Below are positions 23,177-30,523 of a stretch of DNA of 30,601 bases, piece by piece. Made by a program: the position numbers and the translations under genes. Position 1 is the stretch's first letter, and each line of letters starts with the position of its first letter. Source of the stretch: CAYGHG01 sp964349515 (GTDB lineage: Bacteria > Oederibacteriota > PGYV01 > CAYGHG01). The DNA lies in assembly GCA_964349515.1 (NCBI GenBank), contig CAYGHG010000021.1, positions 1 through 30,601 on the forward strand, in the 5' to 3' direction. The notes beneath the pieces were generated by a model. That model searched no databases. It was not told the DNA's origin and worked only from the letters and a program-made list of their open reading frames with translations.

Positions 23177-23956
23177 TTGGACGAACAATACTTTCTACGC
23201 ATAGAGCCGCCTGTCCCTCCTGTATCTGCCGGCAGGGTTTTTATCAGACGGCTCCGCAAAACACTCAAAATATTCCTGATTCTTATGCTCGGAGTTGTGA
23301 GCTGGGGGCATTACATTTATTTCAGCGGCAAAGAACTGTTAAAACAGCGCACGCAGGATATTGACGGCGACGGTATCATAAACAGCAAAGACAGTGATGT
23401 TGACGGCGACGGTATTCTAAATATCAAAGACCCTGATGCTGACGGCGACGGTATTCCCAATACCGAAGACGCCCTGCGGGCCGCGCGCAAACTCATGGGA
23501 CGGCCCTATGACCAGCTTATGGGTGAAAAAGACAACATAGGTTACAGACTGGGGGGCTTGGTCTGTGTTGACATCATCATAATTGCATACGAACACGCGG
23601 GAATTTATTTTGAAAAAGAGCTGCGTGATTATTATAGAAAGTATCCAAAGGTATTTTCTTACAAGCGCTGGAATAACCCGTATGACGGAAACTTTGCGAG
23701 GCGCACGAGAAATTTCAGGTCTTATTTCCTGGCGCGGGGCATGATTCTTAAAAAGGATGAGCCGCTTATACCAGGCGACATAGTGATATTTGGGACAGGC
23801 CACATTGCCATGATTGAAAAGGTAAAAGGGGACAATTATTGGGTGCTTGAGTCCTCGGGGTTAAAGGTGGTATCGCAGCGCGCGTCAAAAGCAGACATAA
23901 TGAAGAGGAGTTTTGAAAGATACGGTGATGTGGTGTATGCGAGGATGAAATACTAA
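23177..23956 (+). CDS. Membrane-anchored DUF1287-like (NlpC/P60-type) hydrolase with calcium-binding repeats
   Basis: The 259-aa protein starts at TTG 23177 after CGGAGG. A short cytoplasmic N-terminus precedes one membrane helix (about 29-49: LKIFLILMLGVVSWGHYIYF). Three thrombospondin-type-3-like repeats follow (DIDGDGIINSKD, DVDGDGILNIKD, DADGDGIPNTED; residues 61-98), which chelate calcium in known proteins. The C-terminal domain resembles DUF1287: GGLVCVDIIIIAYEHAGI with likely nucleophile Cys130, ARRTRNFRSYFLARG, LIPGDIVIFGTGHIAMIEKV with His209, then YWVLESSG. These features are of the papain-like NlpC/P60 superfamily, which acts on peptidoglycan peptides or other amides. A periplasmic location is inferred. 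The exact substrate is unknown. Confidence 0.75.
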   Translation: MDEQYFLRIEPPVPPVSAGRVFIRRLRKTLKIFLILMLGVVSWGHYIYFSGKELLKQRTQDIDGDGIINSKDSDVDGDGILNIKDPDADGDGIPNTEDALRAARKLMGRPYDQLMGEKDNIGYRLGGLVCVDIIIIAYEHAGIYFEKELRDYYRKYPKVFSYKRWNNPYDGNFARRTRNFRSYFLARGMILKKDEPLIPGDIVIFGTGHIAMIEKVKGDNYWVLESSGLKVVSQRASKADIMKRSFERYGDVVYARMKY

Positions 23957-23974
23957 GCTATAAGCTGCAAACTG

Positions 23975-24003
23975 TAGACTGCAGACTGTATCGGGTATAT
24001 AAT
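23975..24003 (+). promoter_or_regulatory. Candidate promoter of the histidine kinase gene
   Basis: A perfect -10 box TATAAT (23998-24003) lies 17 bp after the weaker TAGACT (23975-23980). The kinase start with a ribosome-binding site follows about 34 bp later. Confidence 0.5.
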
Positions 24004-24036
24004 GTATTGAACATAAATTTTTGGAGGGATAAGCGC

Positions 24037-25776
24037 TTGAACATCTGGACAGTCATTCATTTCAGCTGTTTTATCATTTACATGGGGATGGTGTTTTACA
24101 TTCTCGCCAAGGGCCGCTCCTCCTTTATAAACCTCATGGTAATGGGAATATTCACCAGCTTTGCCCTTTGGTCGCTCGGCAACTCGGTTTTGTACAACAC
24201 AAACATATCTTTTGACTCGGCGGGAATCATCCTCGACCTGCAGGCACCGGGGTGGATTGGCTTTTCCAGTTACTATATGTTCTTTGTGCTGTATTTTACC
24301 CGCAATGAGAGGCTGGCAAAAAAACCTGCGGTGTATGTGCCGCTTATAATCATACCTCTGATTCTCGCAATCGCGTTTTGGAACGGCAAGCTGGTCACCT
24401 GCTGTTCGGGGACAAAATACGGCCTGATATCTGTGTGGAACAGGAACTGGTGGGTTTATTCTTACTACATTTATTACATTACGGTTTTCCTGTCGGGGAT
24501 GGCACTGCTTATCAATTTCAGGATGAAAGAAAAAGACAAATCCATGAAGGCAATAACAAATATACACCTGGTATCTATGGCAGTCAGCTTCATTCTAGGC
24601 ACTTTTACCAGCGTGATTTTAAAGGAAACCAAGATGTTTACCCCTTTTGAGGGGAATATCCTCCTGTTGACATTTGGAGCGGGGGTGATTTATGCGATCG
24701 CCAAATATGATTTTTTAAACATAACAACCGAGCACGCCGCCGGGCAGATAACGGACATAATGCGAGACGGTTTTATACTGTTTGATTATTCCGGCAGGCC
24801 CGTGGTCATAAATAGCGGAGCCGTGGCCTTGACAGGGTTAAACAGCGACGAGTTGTCGGAAAAAATATCAGGCGGCGGTTTTTTTCCTTCCGGCATAAAC
24901 GAAAAAATAAAAGCAGGTGCTGAAATATATGAGGAGTTTGAATTCGCCGCTCCCGAGGGCTCAAAGGCATATGCTTTTTTGCTTGGTTCAAAGCTGGAAA
25001 AAAGGGGCCAGAACAGGGGATATGTCCTGCTCATGAAAGACATTACCAAAACTCGGGAAGCAGAGAAAAAAGCGGAGCTTTCTGTCGAAGAACTGAAGCG
25101 TTCAAATGAGGAACTCGAGAGATTCGCGTACGTCGCTTCCCATGACTTAAAAGAACCTGTGAGAATGATATCGGTTTACGTGCAGCTGCTTGAAAAAAAA
25201 TACAGGGACGCGCTCGACCCCGACACAAAAGAATATATCAAATACGCCTCAGAGGGGGCGTCGCGTATAAACACGCTTATAAACGGCCTGCTTGAATACT
25301 CGCGCGCAGGAAGAAAAGATGCAAATTTCGGGCCGGTTGACCTCAATGAAAGCGTGGGTTTCATAAAAAACGCGCTGAAGTTCAGGATATCGGACAGAAA
25401 TGCGGATATTAAAATTTTAGGAACTCTGCCTGTGGTGCACGGCGACGCAGGCAGGCTTGAGCAGTTAATAAGGAATCTGATTGAAAACGGCCTCAAATTC
25501 AATACGTCGCTAAATCCTGAAATTACAATTTCCTCCGCAGATAAGCCGGGGTTTCATGTGTTAAGGGTGGCTGACAACGGCATAGGGATAAAGGAAGAAT
25601 ATTTGGAAAAAATATTTGAAATATTCCAAAGGCTTCATTCCAGAAGCGAGTACGAAGGCAACGGAGTGGGCCTGTCAATATGCCGTAAGATTGCGGAGGC
25701 CCACGGGGGTAAGATATGGGCGGAATCAGGCCCTGACGGAAGCGTGTTTGTAATTGAACTGCCGTTAATAAAATAA
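24037..25776 (+). CDS. Sensor histidine kinase with 7-TM N-terminus and PAS domain
   Basis: TTG 24037 is the preferred start because GGAGGG (24023-24028) lies 8 nt before it; an upstream in-frame TTG at 24007 would add 10 residues but lacks such a site. The 579-aa protein has seven or eight N-terminal membrane helices (about 1-225) resembling histidine-kinase 7TM sensor modules. A PAS-like domain follows (ITDIMRDGFILFDYSGRPVVINSGA), then a HisKA domain with the phospho-acceptor in YVASHDLKEPVRM (His369). The ATPase boxes are N (LIRNLIENGLKFN), G1 (VADNGIGI), F (IFEIFQRLH) and G2 (GNGVGLSICRKIAEAHGG). All boxes are intact, so it should be an active kinase. No response regulator is adjacent, so it is an orphan; the signal is unknown. 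Confidence 0.9.
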   Translation: MNIWTVIHFSCFIIYMGMVFYILAKGRSSFINLMVMGIFTSFALWSLGNSVLYNTNISFDSAGIILDLQAPGWIGFSSYYMFFVLYFTRNERLAKKPAVYVPLIIIPLILAIAFWNGKLVTCCSGTKYGLISVWNRNWWVYSYYIYYITVFLSGMALLINFRMKEKDKSMKAITNIHLVSMAVSFILGTFTSVILKETKMFTPFEGNILLLTFGAGVIYAIAKYDFLNITTEHAAGQITDIMRDGFILFDYSGRPVVINSGAVALTGLNSDELSEKISGGGFFPSGINEKIKAGAEIYEEFEFAAPEGSKAYAFLLGSKLEKRGQNRGYVLLMKDITKTREAEKKAELSVEELKRSNEELERFAYVASHDLKEPVRMISVYVQLLEKKYRDALDPDTKEYIKYASEGASRINTLINGLLEYSRAGRKDANFGPVDLNESVGFIKNALKFRISDRNADIKILGTLPVVHGDAGRLEQLIRNLIENGLKFNTSLNPEITISSADKPGFHVLRVADNGIGIKEEYLEKIFEIFQRLHSRSEYEGNGVGLSICRKIAEAHGGKIWAESGPDGSVFVIELPLIK

Positions 25777-25818
25777 ACCGTTCCCCGGTAAAAGGCAGTG
25801 GTTTATGCAATCGTTCAT

Positions 25819-25984
25819 GTAGCCGCAGACTTCAGTCTGCGGCAGTTGTTTTGTTGTTAAAAAGAACCGCAGGCTGAAGCCTGCGCCTGCAAGGACGAAA
25901 TGCTTCTTGTTTGTGTAGCCGCAGACTTCAGTCTGCGGCCGTTGTCTTGTTGTAAAAAGACCGCAGGCTGAAGCCTGCGCCTAC
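25819..25984. repeat. REPIN family B, upstream flank of RAYT-B
   Basis: Two units are seen: 25819-25890 (72 bp) and 25915-25984 (70 bp). Each begins with GTAG and holds GCCGCAGACT-tc-AGTCTGCGGC (25822-25843 in unit 1), then a T/G-rich spacer, then CGCAGGCT-ga-AGCCTGCG, and ends in CTAC (CTGC in unit 1). A decayed fragment (CTGCGGCAGTTGTCTTG region, about 26020-26042) lies next to the transposase gene. The sequence is unrelated to family A, but the plan is the same: two inverted hairpins each preceded by GTAG on its own strand. Confidence 0.88.
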
Positions 25985-26076
25985 AGGGACGAAATGCAAA
26001 TGCGTTTTGTATAAAAAAGCTGCGGCAGTTGTCTTGTTGTTATGAAACCGGGTAAATTAAAAAGGGGGGTATCATA

Positions 26077-26592
26077 TTGGCAGAAAATAATATTATTGAA
26101 AAGAAGCACAGGCTTCCGGAAAAAGAATACAAAGGCATGAAACGGATATCATTTACGGTTTGTGTGAAGGACAGGAAAAAAGTTTTTACCGATGCCGGCA
26201 CGGTTAAAAAATATTCAGATGCCCTTGCTGATATTACAGAAAAAAACAGTGTCAGGAACTGGATATATGTTTTCATGCCCGACCACTTACACGTCATGCT
26301 GGAAGGGATGTCCTGTAATTCCGACAGCAGAAAAGCACTGATAAAATTCAAACAAAAGACATCCGTTATGTACGGGAAGATCTGGCAAAAAGATTTTTAT
26401 GACAGGATTTTAAGAGAAGATGAAAATATATACCACCACCTTTTGTATATTGCAAACAACCCGGTCAGAAAGGGGTTGTGCGGAAAATTCGAAAATTATT
26501 ACGGGCTTGGGTCATTGGATTTTGATATCAAAGAGATAATAAAAAATCTCAAAGCGTGTGAGTTAAGCGGTAAAGGGAATAAAACAGGCTGA
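26077..26592 (+). CDS. REP-associated tyrosine transposase (RAYT-B, Y1/HUH family)
   Basis: The 171-aa protein starts at TTG 26077, with GGGGGG just upstream (26064-26069). It has the HUH motif FMPDHLHVML (His70, His72), the catalytic tyrosine region IWQKDFYDRILR (Tyr108) and YIANNPVRKGL at about 124-134. It is clearly a different lineage from RAYT-A: the N-terminus, spacing and C-terminal tail differ, and identity is largely confined to motifs. It lies between family B REPIN units (25915-25984 and 26628-26699), which are its likely substrates. A short C-terminal extension (about 140-171) is lysine-rich. The gene looks intact. Confidence 0.9.
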   Translation: MAENNIIEKKHRLPEKEYKGMKRISFTVCVKDRKKVFTDAGTVKKYSDALADITEKNSVRNWIYVFMPDHLHVMLEGMSCNSDSRKALIKFKQKTSVMYGKIWQKDFYDRILREDENIYHHLLYIANNPVRKGLCGKFENYYGLGSLDFDIKEIIKNLKACELSGKGNKTG

Positions 26593-26627
26593 AGTGGCGT
26601 GAAAAGATCGTTTATGAACCCGTTCAT

Positions 26628-27126
26628 GTAGCCGCAGACTTCAGTCTGCGGCCGTTGTTTTGTTGTTAAAAAGAACCGCAGGCTGAAGCCTGCGCCTACA
26701 AGGGCNNNNNNNNNNNNNNNNNNNNNNNNNNNNNNNNNNNNNNNNNNNNNNNNNNNNNNNNNNNNNNNNNNNNNNNNNNNNNNNNNNNNNNNNNNNNNNN
26801 NNNNNGCCGTTGTTTTGTTGTTAAAAAGAACCGCAGGCTGAAGCCTGCGCCTACAAGGGCATGTACAAGGGCGTGTCGTGAAGGCGAAGCGTAACAGGCA
26901 GTGTTTTATGCAATTGTTCATGTAGCCGCAGACTTCAGTCTGCGGCCGTTGTTTTGTTGTTAAAAAGAACCGCAGGCTGAAGCCTGCGCCTACAAGGGCG
27001 TGTACAAGGGCGTGTTGTGAAGGCGAAGCGTAACAGGCAGTGTTTTATGCAATCGTTTATGCAATCGTTCATGTAGCCGCAGACTTCAGTCTGCGGCAGT
27101 TGTCTTGTTGTTAAAAAAACCGCAGG
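26628..27126. repeat. REPIN family B array, downstream flank of RAYT-B
   Basis: Units lie at 26628-26699, 26806-26854 (left part lost at the gap), 26922-26993 and 27073-27126 (truncated in the second hairpin, next to the end of the PorV-OmpA gene). Between units, a longer conserved linker recurs (GGCAGTGTTTTATGCAAT then GTTCATGTAGCC, with GAAGGCGAAGCGTAACAG ahead of it). A version of it also precedes the first copy at about 25795-25822. The array fills the space between convergent genes, so the hairpins may also act as bidirectional terminators. No gene lies between 26593 and 27133. Confidence 0.87.
26706..26805. other. Scaffold gap (100 N) inside the REPIN array, flanked by a 55-nt duplication
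   Basis: The 55 nt before the gap (26651-26705) and the 55 nt after it (26806-26860) are identical and end and begin exactly at the N run. This matches the other gap at 13754. Here the shared k-mer is inside a REPIN copy, a natural branching point for an assembler, so the true number of repeat units is uncertain. Confidence 0.9.
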
Positions 27127-27133
27127 TGTGTTT

Positions 27134-29107
27134 TTATTTGTATATTGTTGACTGTATTAATATCTCCACGCGCCTGTTTTTCAGGCGGCCCTCCTTCGTG
27201 TCATTGGGGGCTATAGGGTTTTCTTCGCCGAAGCCTTCGGTTTTTATGCGTTTGGCTTCGTAATCGAGGAGATTAATCATGAAGAACTTTACCGCGTCGG
27301 CGCGTGCCTTTGAGAGCTCTTTGTTGTTGCGGTATTTTCCTCCGGAGGGCTGGAGGTTGTCCGTGTAGCCCGCAACGAGGATGTCCGAGTCTTTGTGTTT
27401 GTCTATTACTTTCTTCATCTCTTTGAGTATGCTGTATGCCGAGATTTTAACGTCAGCCTTTCCAAGGTCAAAAAGCGCGTCAGAGGCAAAGGTCAGCTTT
27501 ATTTCTTTCAGCAAAATAACCTGCGCTTTTGGGGGGGTCTGCGCGGTGTTGCCGAGCCTGTCTGTTGACTGCAGTATGTAGTAGTATATCTCGCCTGTTT
27601 CCACATATTCACCGGCATTGCCCTTGCCGTCCCATATCAGCGACACCGGCGGCTGGCTCTGGCCGGTCGTTGAATAAAACAATTTTCTGTTATTGTCATA
27701 TATCATGAGCTGCCACCTTGCCACGCCGTTTCTGTCAGAACTAAACAGAGTAAATGTGGAGGGAATGAGAAGCGCGTCATCGGCGCCCGGCCTTAAGAAT
27801 TGAGGTTCTGCACCGGCCCGCATCCTCGGAGGCGTGTTGTCAATCTCAACGCTGACGGGCTGCGACACGGACTCGCCGCTGTCATATCTGCATTTAAGTA
27901 CGGCTGTGTAGATTCCGTCGGGCAGAACGGTGCCCGTATCCCCCGCGCCGTTCCATGGAACCCTCACGGCAGCGGGGTCGGCTTTTATAACGCGCACCAC
28001 AGCGCCGAAGGAATCGCTTATTACTATTTCGGCTGAACGGGCTTTGTCTTTTTGTTTTATGGCAGGCGTAAACACTGTTGTATCAAGGAATTTGTCATTG
28101 TTTGGGGAAAAAATTCCGGGCGCAACAGCAAGCGCTACTGCCGGTGTGCCCCAACTGTAAAGCAGCGAGAACCTGTGGGTGGGCCCGAGCTCGTCATAGC
28201 GCACAAAGGCGTAGTCAAACTCAAAGCCCGAATGGCGCACTCCCAACCCAAAAGTAGGCTGGTCAAACCCGCCTGTTTTCAGCCCGGCCCGCAGGGAAAA
28301 GATGTCATAGAGCACATACTCAAAGCCGAGGGAATACACAGAGTCATAGTCCCCGTGTATCACCGCCTGCGCGGCGATTAAAAGCGGGTTGTTAAAAAGT
28401 TCAAAGCGGTCCGAGAGGCCTGCTTTAAATATAAAGGGCAGGGGAAAACCTGTGTTTTCAAGTTTTATCTCCGAACCCAGATGGCCGGCGACAATGCCGA
28501 GCCTTATATTGTGGCCGTTAAACATATTGTTGTACATGGCGCCTATGTCGGCTGATATGTTTGAGCCGTTTGATTTGTCTATGTTCTGGGAGGTAAAGCG
28601 TATGACCGCTCCCGCCGAGTAGTGTTCGTAAAATGATTTTCCGTATGAGAGGGAAACGGAAAAATCATACGGGGAAAATTTGTACAGCTTGTAATCGCTG
28701 AAATTCATGGAAGGGCTGTTAATATCGGTGTAATCGTATGAAGGAAGTTCGATGGTCTTGTACATAGAGTCAATCTGAAACCACGAAAAAGAAAATCCGA
28801 TTTTATCCTCTTCTGACCAGGGAAAAGGCGCCACAAGCGCGAGGTATTCGTAGTTAATATTCTGAAACCAGCTGATGTGGGAAAAAGAGAGCTCATAACC
28901 CATAACCGAAGTGATGCCGGCCGGGTTGTAGTAAAGCGACGCCGTCCCGTCAGAGAGGGAGGTAAATGCCTCGCCGAGAGCTGCTGCACGGGCAAAGGGC
29001 GGTATCTTGAGGTAGTTGGCCGAAGTCGTGCCGACATCCTCGGTGCCGCAAAAGGCCGCAAAAGGCGCGCATATTATTAATGTAAGAATCAGCAGTGCCT
29101 GTTTCAA
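27134..29107 (-). CDS. PorV-like barrel - Ig-like - OmpA peptidoglycan-binding fusion protein
   Basis: The 657-aa protein starts at TTG (29107-29105) with AGGAGG 5 nt upstream on the minus strand. A signal peptide (about 1-20) leads into a PorV/PorQ-like barrel (about 27-320: FARAAALGEAFTSLSDGTAS, YYNPAGITSVMGYELSFSH). The segment at 331-430 begins IFSPNNDKFLDT and continues with IVISDSFGAVVRVI and VPWNGAGDTGTVLPDGIYTA, which is FlgD-Ig or gliding-associated in style. A second Ig-like segment (about 460-520) has LIWDGKGNAGEYV. The C-terminus (about 538-655) is an OmpA-like domain: FDLGKADV, VAGYTDN with Asp583, LSKARADAV with Arg602, NRRVEI. It probably sits in the outer membrane and is tethered to peptidoglycan. 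It is monocistronic and convergent with the RAYT-B region. Confidence 0.83.
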   Translation of the reverse strand: MKQALLILTLIICAPFAAFCGTEDVGTTSANYLKIPPFARAAALGEAFTSLSDGTASLYYNPAGITSVMGYELSFSHISWFQNINYEYLALVAPFPWSEEDKIGFSFSWFQIDSMYKTIELPSYDYTDINSPSMNFSDYKLYKFSPYDFSVSLSYGKSFYEHYSAGAVIRFTSQNIDKSNGSNISADIGAMYNNMFNGHNIRLGIVAGHLGSEIKLENTGFPLPFIFKAGLSDRFELFNNPLLIAAQAVIHGDYDSVYSLGFEYVLYDIFSLRAGLKTGGFDQPTFGLGVRHSGFEFDYAFVRYDELGPTHRFSLLYSWGTPAVALAVAPGIFSPNNDKFLDTTVFTPAIKQKDKARSAEIVISDSFGAVVRVIKADPAAVRVPWNGAGDTGTVLPDGIYTAVLKCRYDSGESVSQPVSVEIDNTPPRMRAGAEPQFLRPGADDALLIPSTFTLFSSDRNGVARWQLMIYDNNRKLFYSTTGQSQPPVSLIWDGKGNAGEYVETGEIYYYILQSTDRLGNTAQTPPKAQVILLKEIKLTFASDALFDLGKADVKISAYSILKEMKKVIDKHKDSDILVAGYTDNLQPSGGKYRNNKELSKARADAVKFFMINLLDYEAKRIKTEGFGEENPIAPNDTKEGRLKNRRVEILIQSTIYK

Positions 29108-29132
29108 AATACCCTCCTGTTAATATAAACAT

Positions 29133-29161
29133 ATAATACATCATAAAGGAGCTTATTTCAA
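29133..29161 (-). promoter_or_regulatory. Promoter of the PorV-OmpA fusion gene
   Basis: On the minus strand TTGAAA (29161-29156), a 17-bp spacer and TATTAT (29138-29133) form a good sigma70-like promoter about 26 bp upstream of the start codon. The insertion sequence begins only about 20 bp beyond the -35 box, so upstream regulatory sites may have been displaced. Confidence 0.65.
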
Positions 29162-29212
29162 CGGTGAAGCGCATTTGGTTAGTGTACACTTTTGTGTGTA
29201 ATATCCCTAAAA

Positions 29213-29270
29213 GGGGTTCCAACCCTGTATTACAATGGTTTTTGCTGAGAAAACCAAAAGGAGGAACCCC
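29213..29270 (+). promoter_or_regulatory. Stem-loop that can hide the transposase ribosome-binding site
   Basis: GGGGTTCC (29213-29220) is perfectly complementary to GGAACCCC (29263-29270), which overlaps the AGGAGG ribosome-binding site (29259-29264) and ends 2 nt before the ATG. An inner hairpin, TGGTTTT (29236-29242) with AAAACCA (29250-29256), stacks inside it. Such structures limit transposase translation from read-through transcripts in other insertion sequences; the role here is inferred. Confidence 0.6.
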
Positions 29271-29272
29271 CT

Positions 29273-30523
29273 ATGAGGTCATTAGAACTGGATTTTGCAC
29301 AAGTAAGTGTAGCAGAGAAATATAGTCTTACGCCACAAGATTTTAAAGATTGTTTCTGGACCGACGCGGAGTTGAGACTGAAAGAGTTCAAAAGGTTTTT
29401 TCTGGAGACCTGTCTCGAGGCAGAGGCGGAAATCCTTGCCGGGGCGACCTGGCACGAGAAAACAAAGGACAGAGTAGCCTTCCGCAATGGCTACCGCATC
29501 AGAAAGAGCATAAAAGCCCATGGGTTTGGAGATATAACAGACTTTAAAATCCCAAGACTTCGTGGTGTTGTATATGAATCAAAAATACTGGTGAAATACC
29601 AGAGGCGCAGTACCAAATTCGACTACGATTTAATGAAACTGTATGTGACTCAACCAAGTACAAGAGGTATTAAAAAAATTACTAAGCAGCTTTTTGGCGC
29701 GGCAATATCTCCTACTACTGTGTCTGCGGTGCTGAAGAAAGTGCAGGAGAAACTTGACGAATGGAGGAAAAGACAACTGACAAAAGAATATGAAGCTTTA
29801 TTGCTGGACGGTCTGTATATAAACCTGCGTACAATTCCTAAAATGTTTAAAAACCCCTTTAAAAACGGGCGCGGGCGCAGGGACGCTCAGGGCGTCATTC
29901 TGGCCGTTATGGGCATCACCGCCGATGGTACTAAAGAAATACTTGGCTTTAAGATATGCCGCTCAGAGTCTGAGGCTGATTGGTTCGGACTTGTTAACGA
30001 CCTGCTGAATCGCGGCCTAAATTTAAAACAGGACGGCGTTATTATCCACGACGGCATCAAGTCCATAGCTTCTGTTACAGACTCCCTTTTTACTTACCAC
30101 AAGAAACAATTGTGTGTGTTTCACTTCATCCAGGGAGTGGCGAACTATGCCAGAAATCTGACTGAGAGAAAAGAAGCGCAGGGAGATCTGTCCCATATAT
30201 ACAAACTCTCTAAAAATACGAAGACGGCTGAAAAATTTTTCTGGTCATTTATAACTAAATGGAAGGTCAAGAATATGTCCATAGCCCGGTATGTCCGAGC
30301 TCATTTCACAGCAACTCTTACTTACCTGTCTTTTCCTTCGGACAAACACGAGGCATACAAGACAACAAATTATCTCGAGCGGACGTTTAAGGAGTTTAAC
30401 AGAAAGACTTACGACATCGGTGTGTTTCCTAACGTGAATTCGGCAGAACGAATAGTGTTTTTGTTAATCTTAGAACGAAATTTGGCTACAACAGGAGAAA
30501 ACCCCTTTTATGAGATTGCCTAA
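29273..30523 (+). CDS. IS256-family (mutator-type) transposase
   Basis: The 416-aa protein is full length for the family. The first catalytic Asp is likely Asp179 in LLLDGLYINL, the second Asp260 in VIIHDGIKSI, followed by the family C-x2-H (Cys281, His284: LCVFHFIQ). The Glu is likely Glu369 in TTNYLERTFKEFNRKT. The N-terminal DNA-binding half contains RNGYRIRKS and ITDFKIPRLRG, typical of IS256 members. It performs DDE transposition of its own element through the terminal inverted repeats. No frameshift or stop is present, so it may be active. Its codon use is not visibly different from neighbours. Confidence 0.9.
   Translation: MRSLELDFAQVSVAEKYSLTPQDFKDCFWTDAELRLKEFKRFFLETCLEAEAEILAGATWHEKTKDRVAFRNGYRIRKSIKAHGFGDITDFKIPRLRGVVYESKILVKYQRRSTKFDYDLMKLYVTQPSTRGIKKITKQLFGAAISPTTVSAVLKKVQEKLDEWRKRQLTKEYEALLLDGLYINLRTIPKMFKNPFKNGRGRRDAQGVILAVMGITADGTKEILGFKICRSESEADWFGLVNDLLNRGLNLKQDGVIIHDGIKSIASVTDSLFTYHKKQLCVFHFIQGVANYARNLTERKEAQGDLSHIYKLSKNTKTAEKFFWSFITKWKVKNMSIARYVRAHFTATLTYLSFPSDKHEAYKTTNYLERTFKEFNRKTYDIGVFPNVNSAERIVFLLILERNLATTGENPFYEIA

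Noticed and set aside
25777..25790. Terminator after the histidine kinase gene (ACCG with CGGT)
   Set aside because: The stem is only 4 bp and there is no T-run; the REPIN hairpins further on are better candidates.
26499..26921. Minus-strand open frame across the second gap
   Set aside because: It is translated through N bases and REPIN hairpins; it is not a gene.
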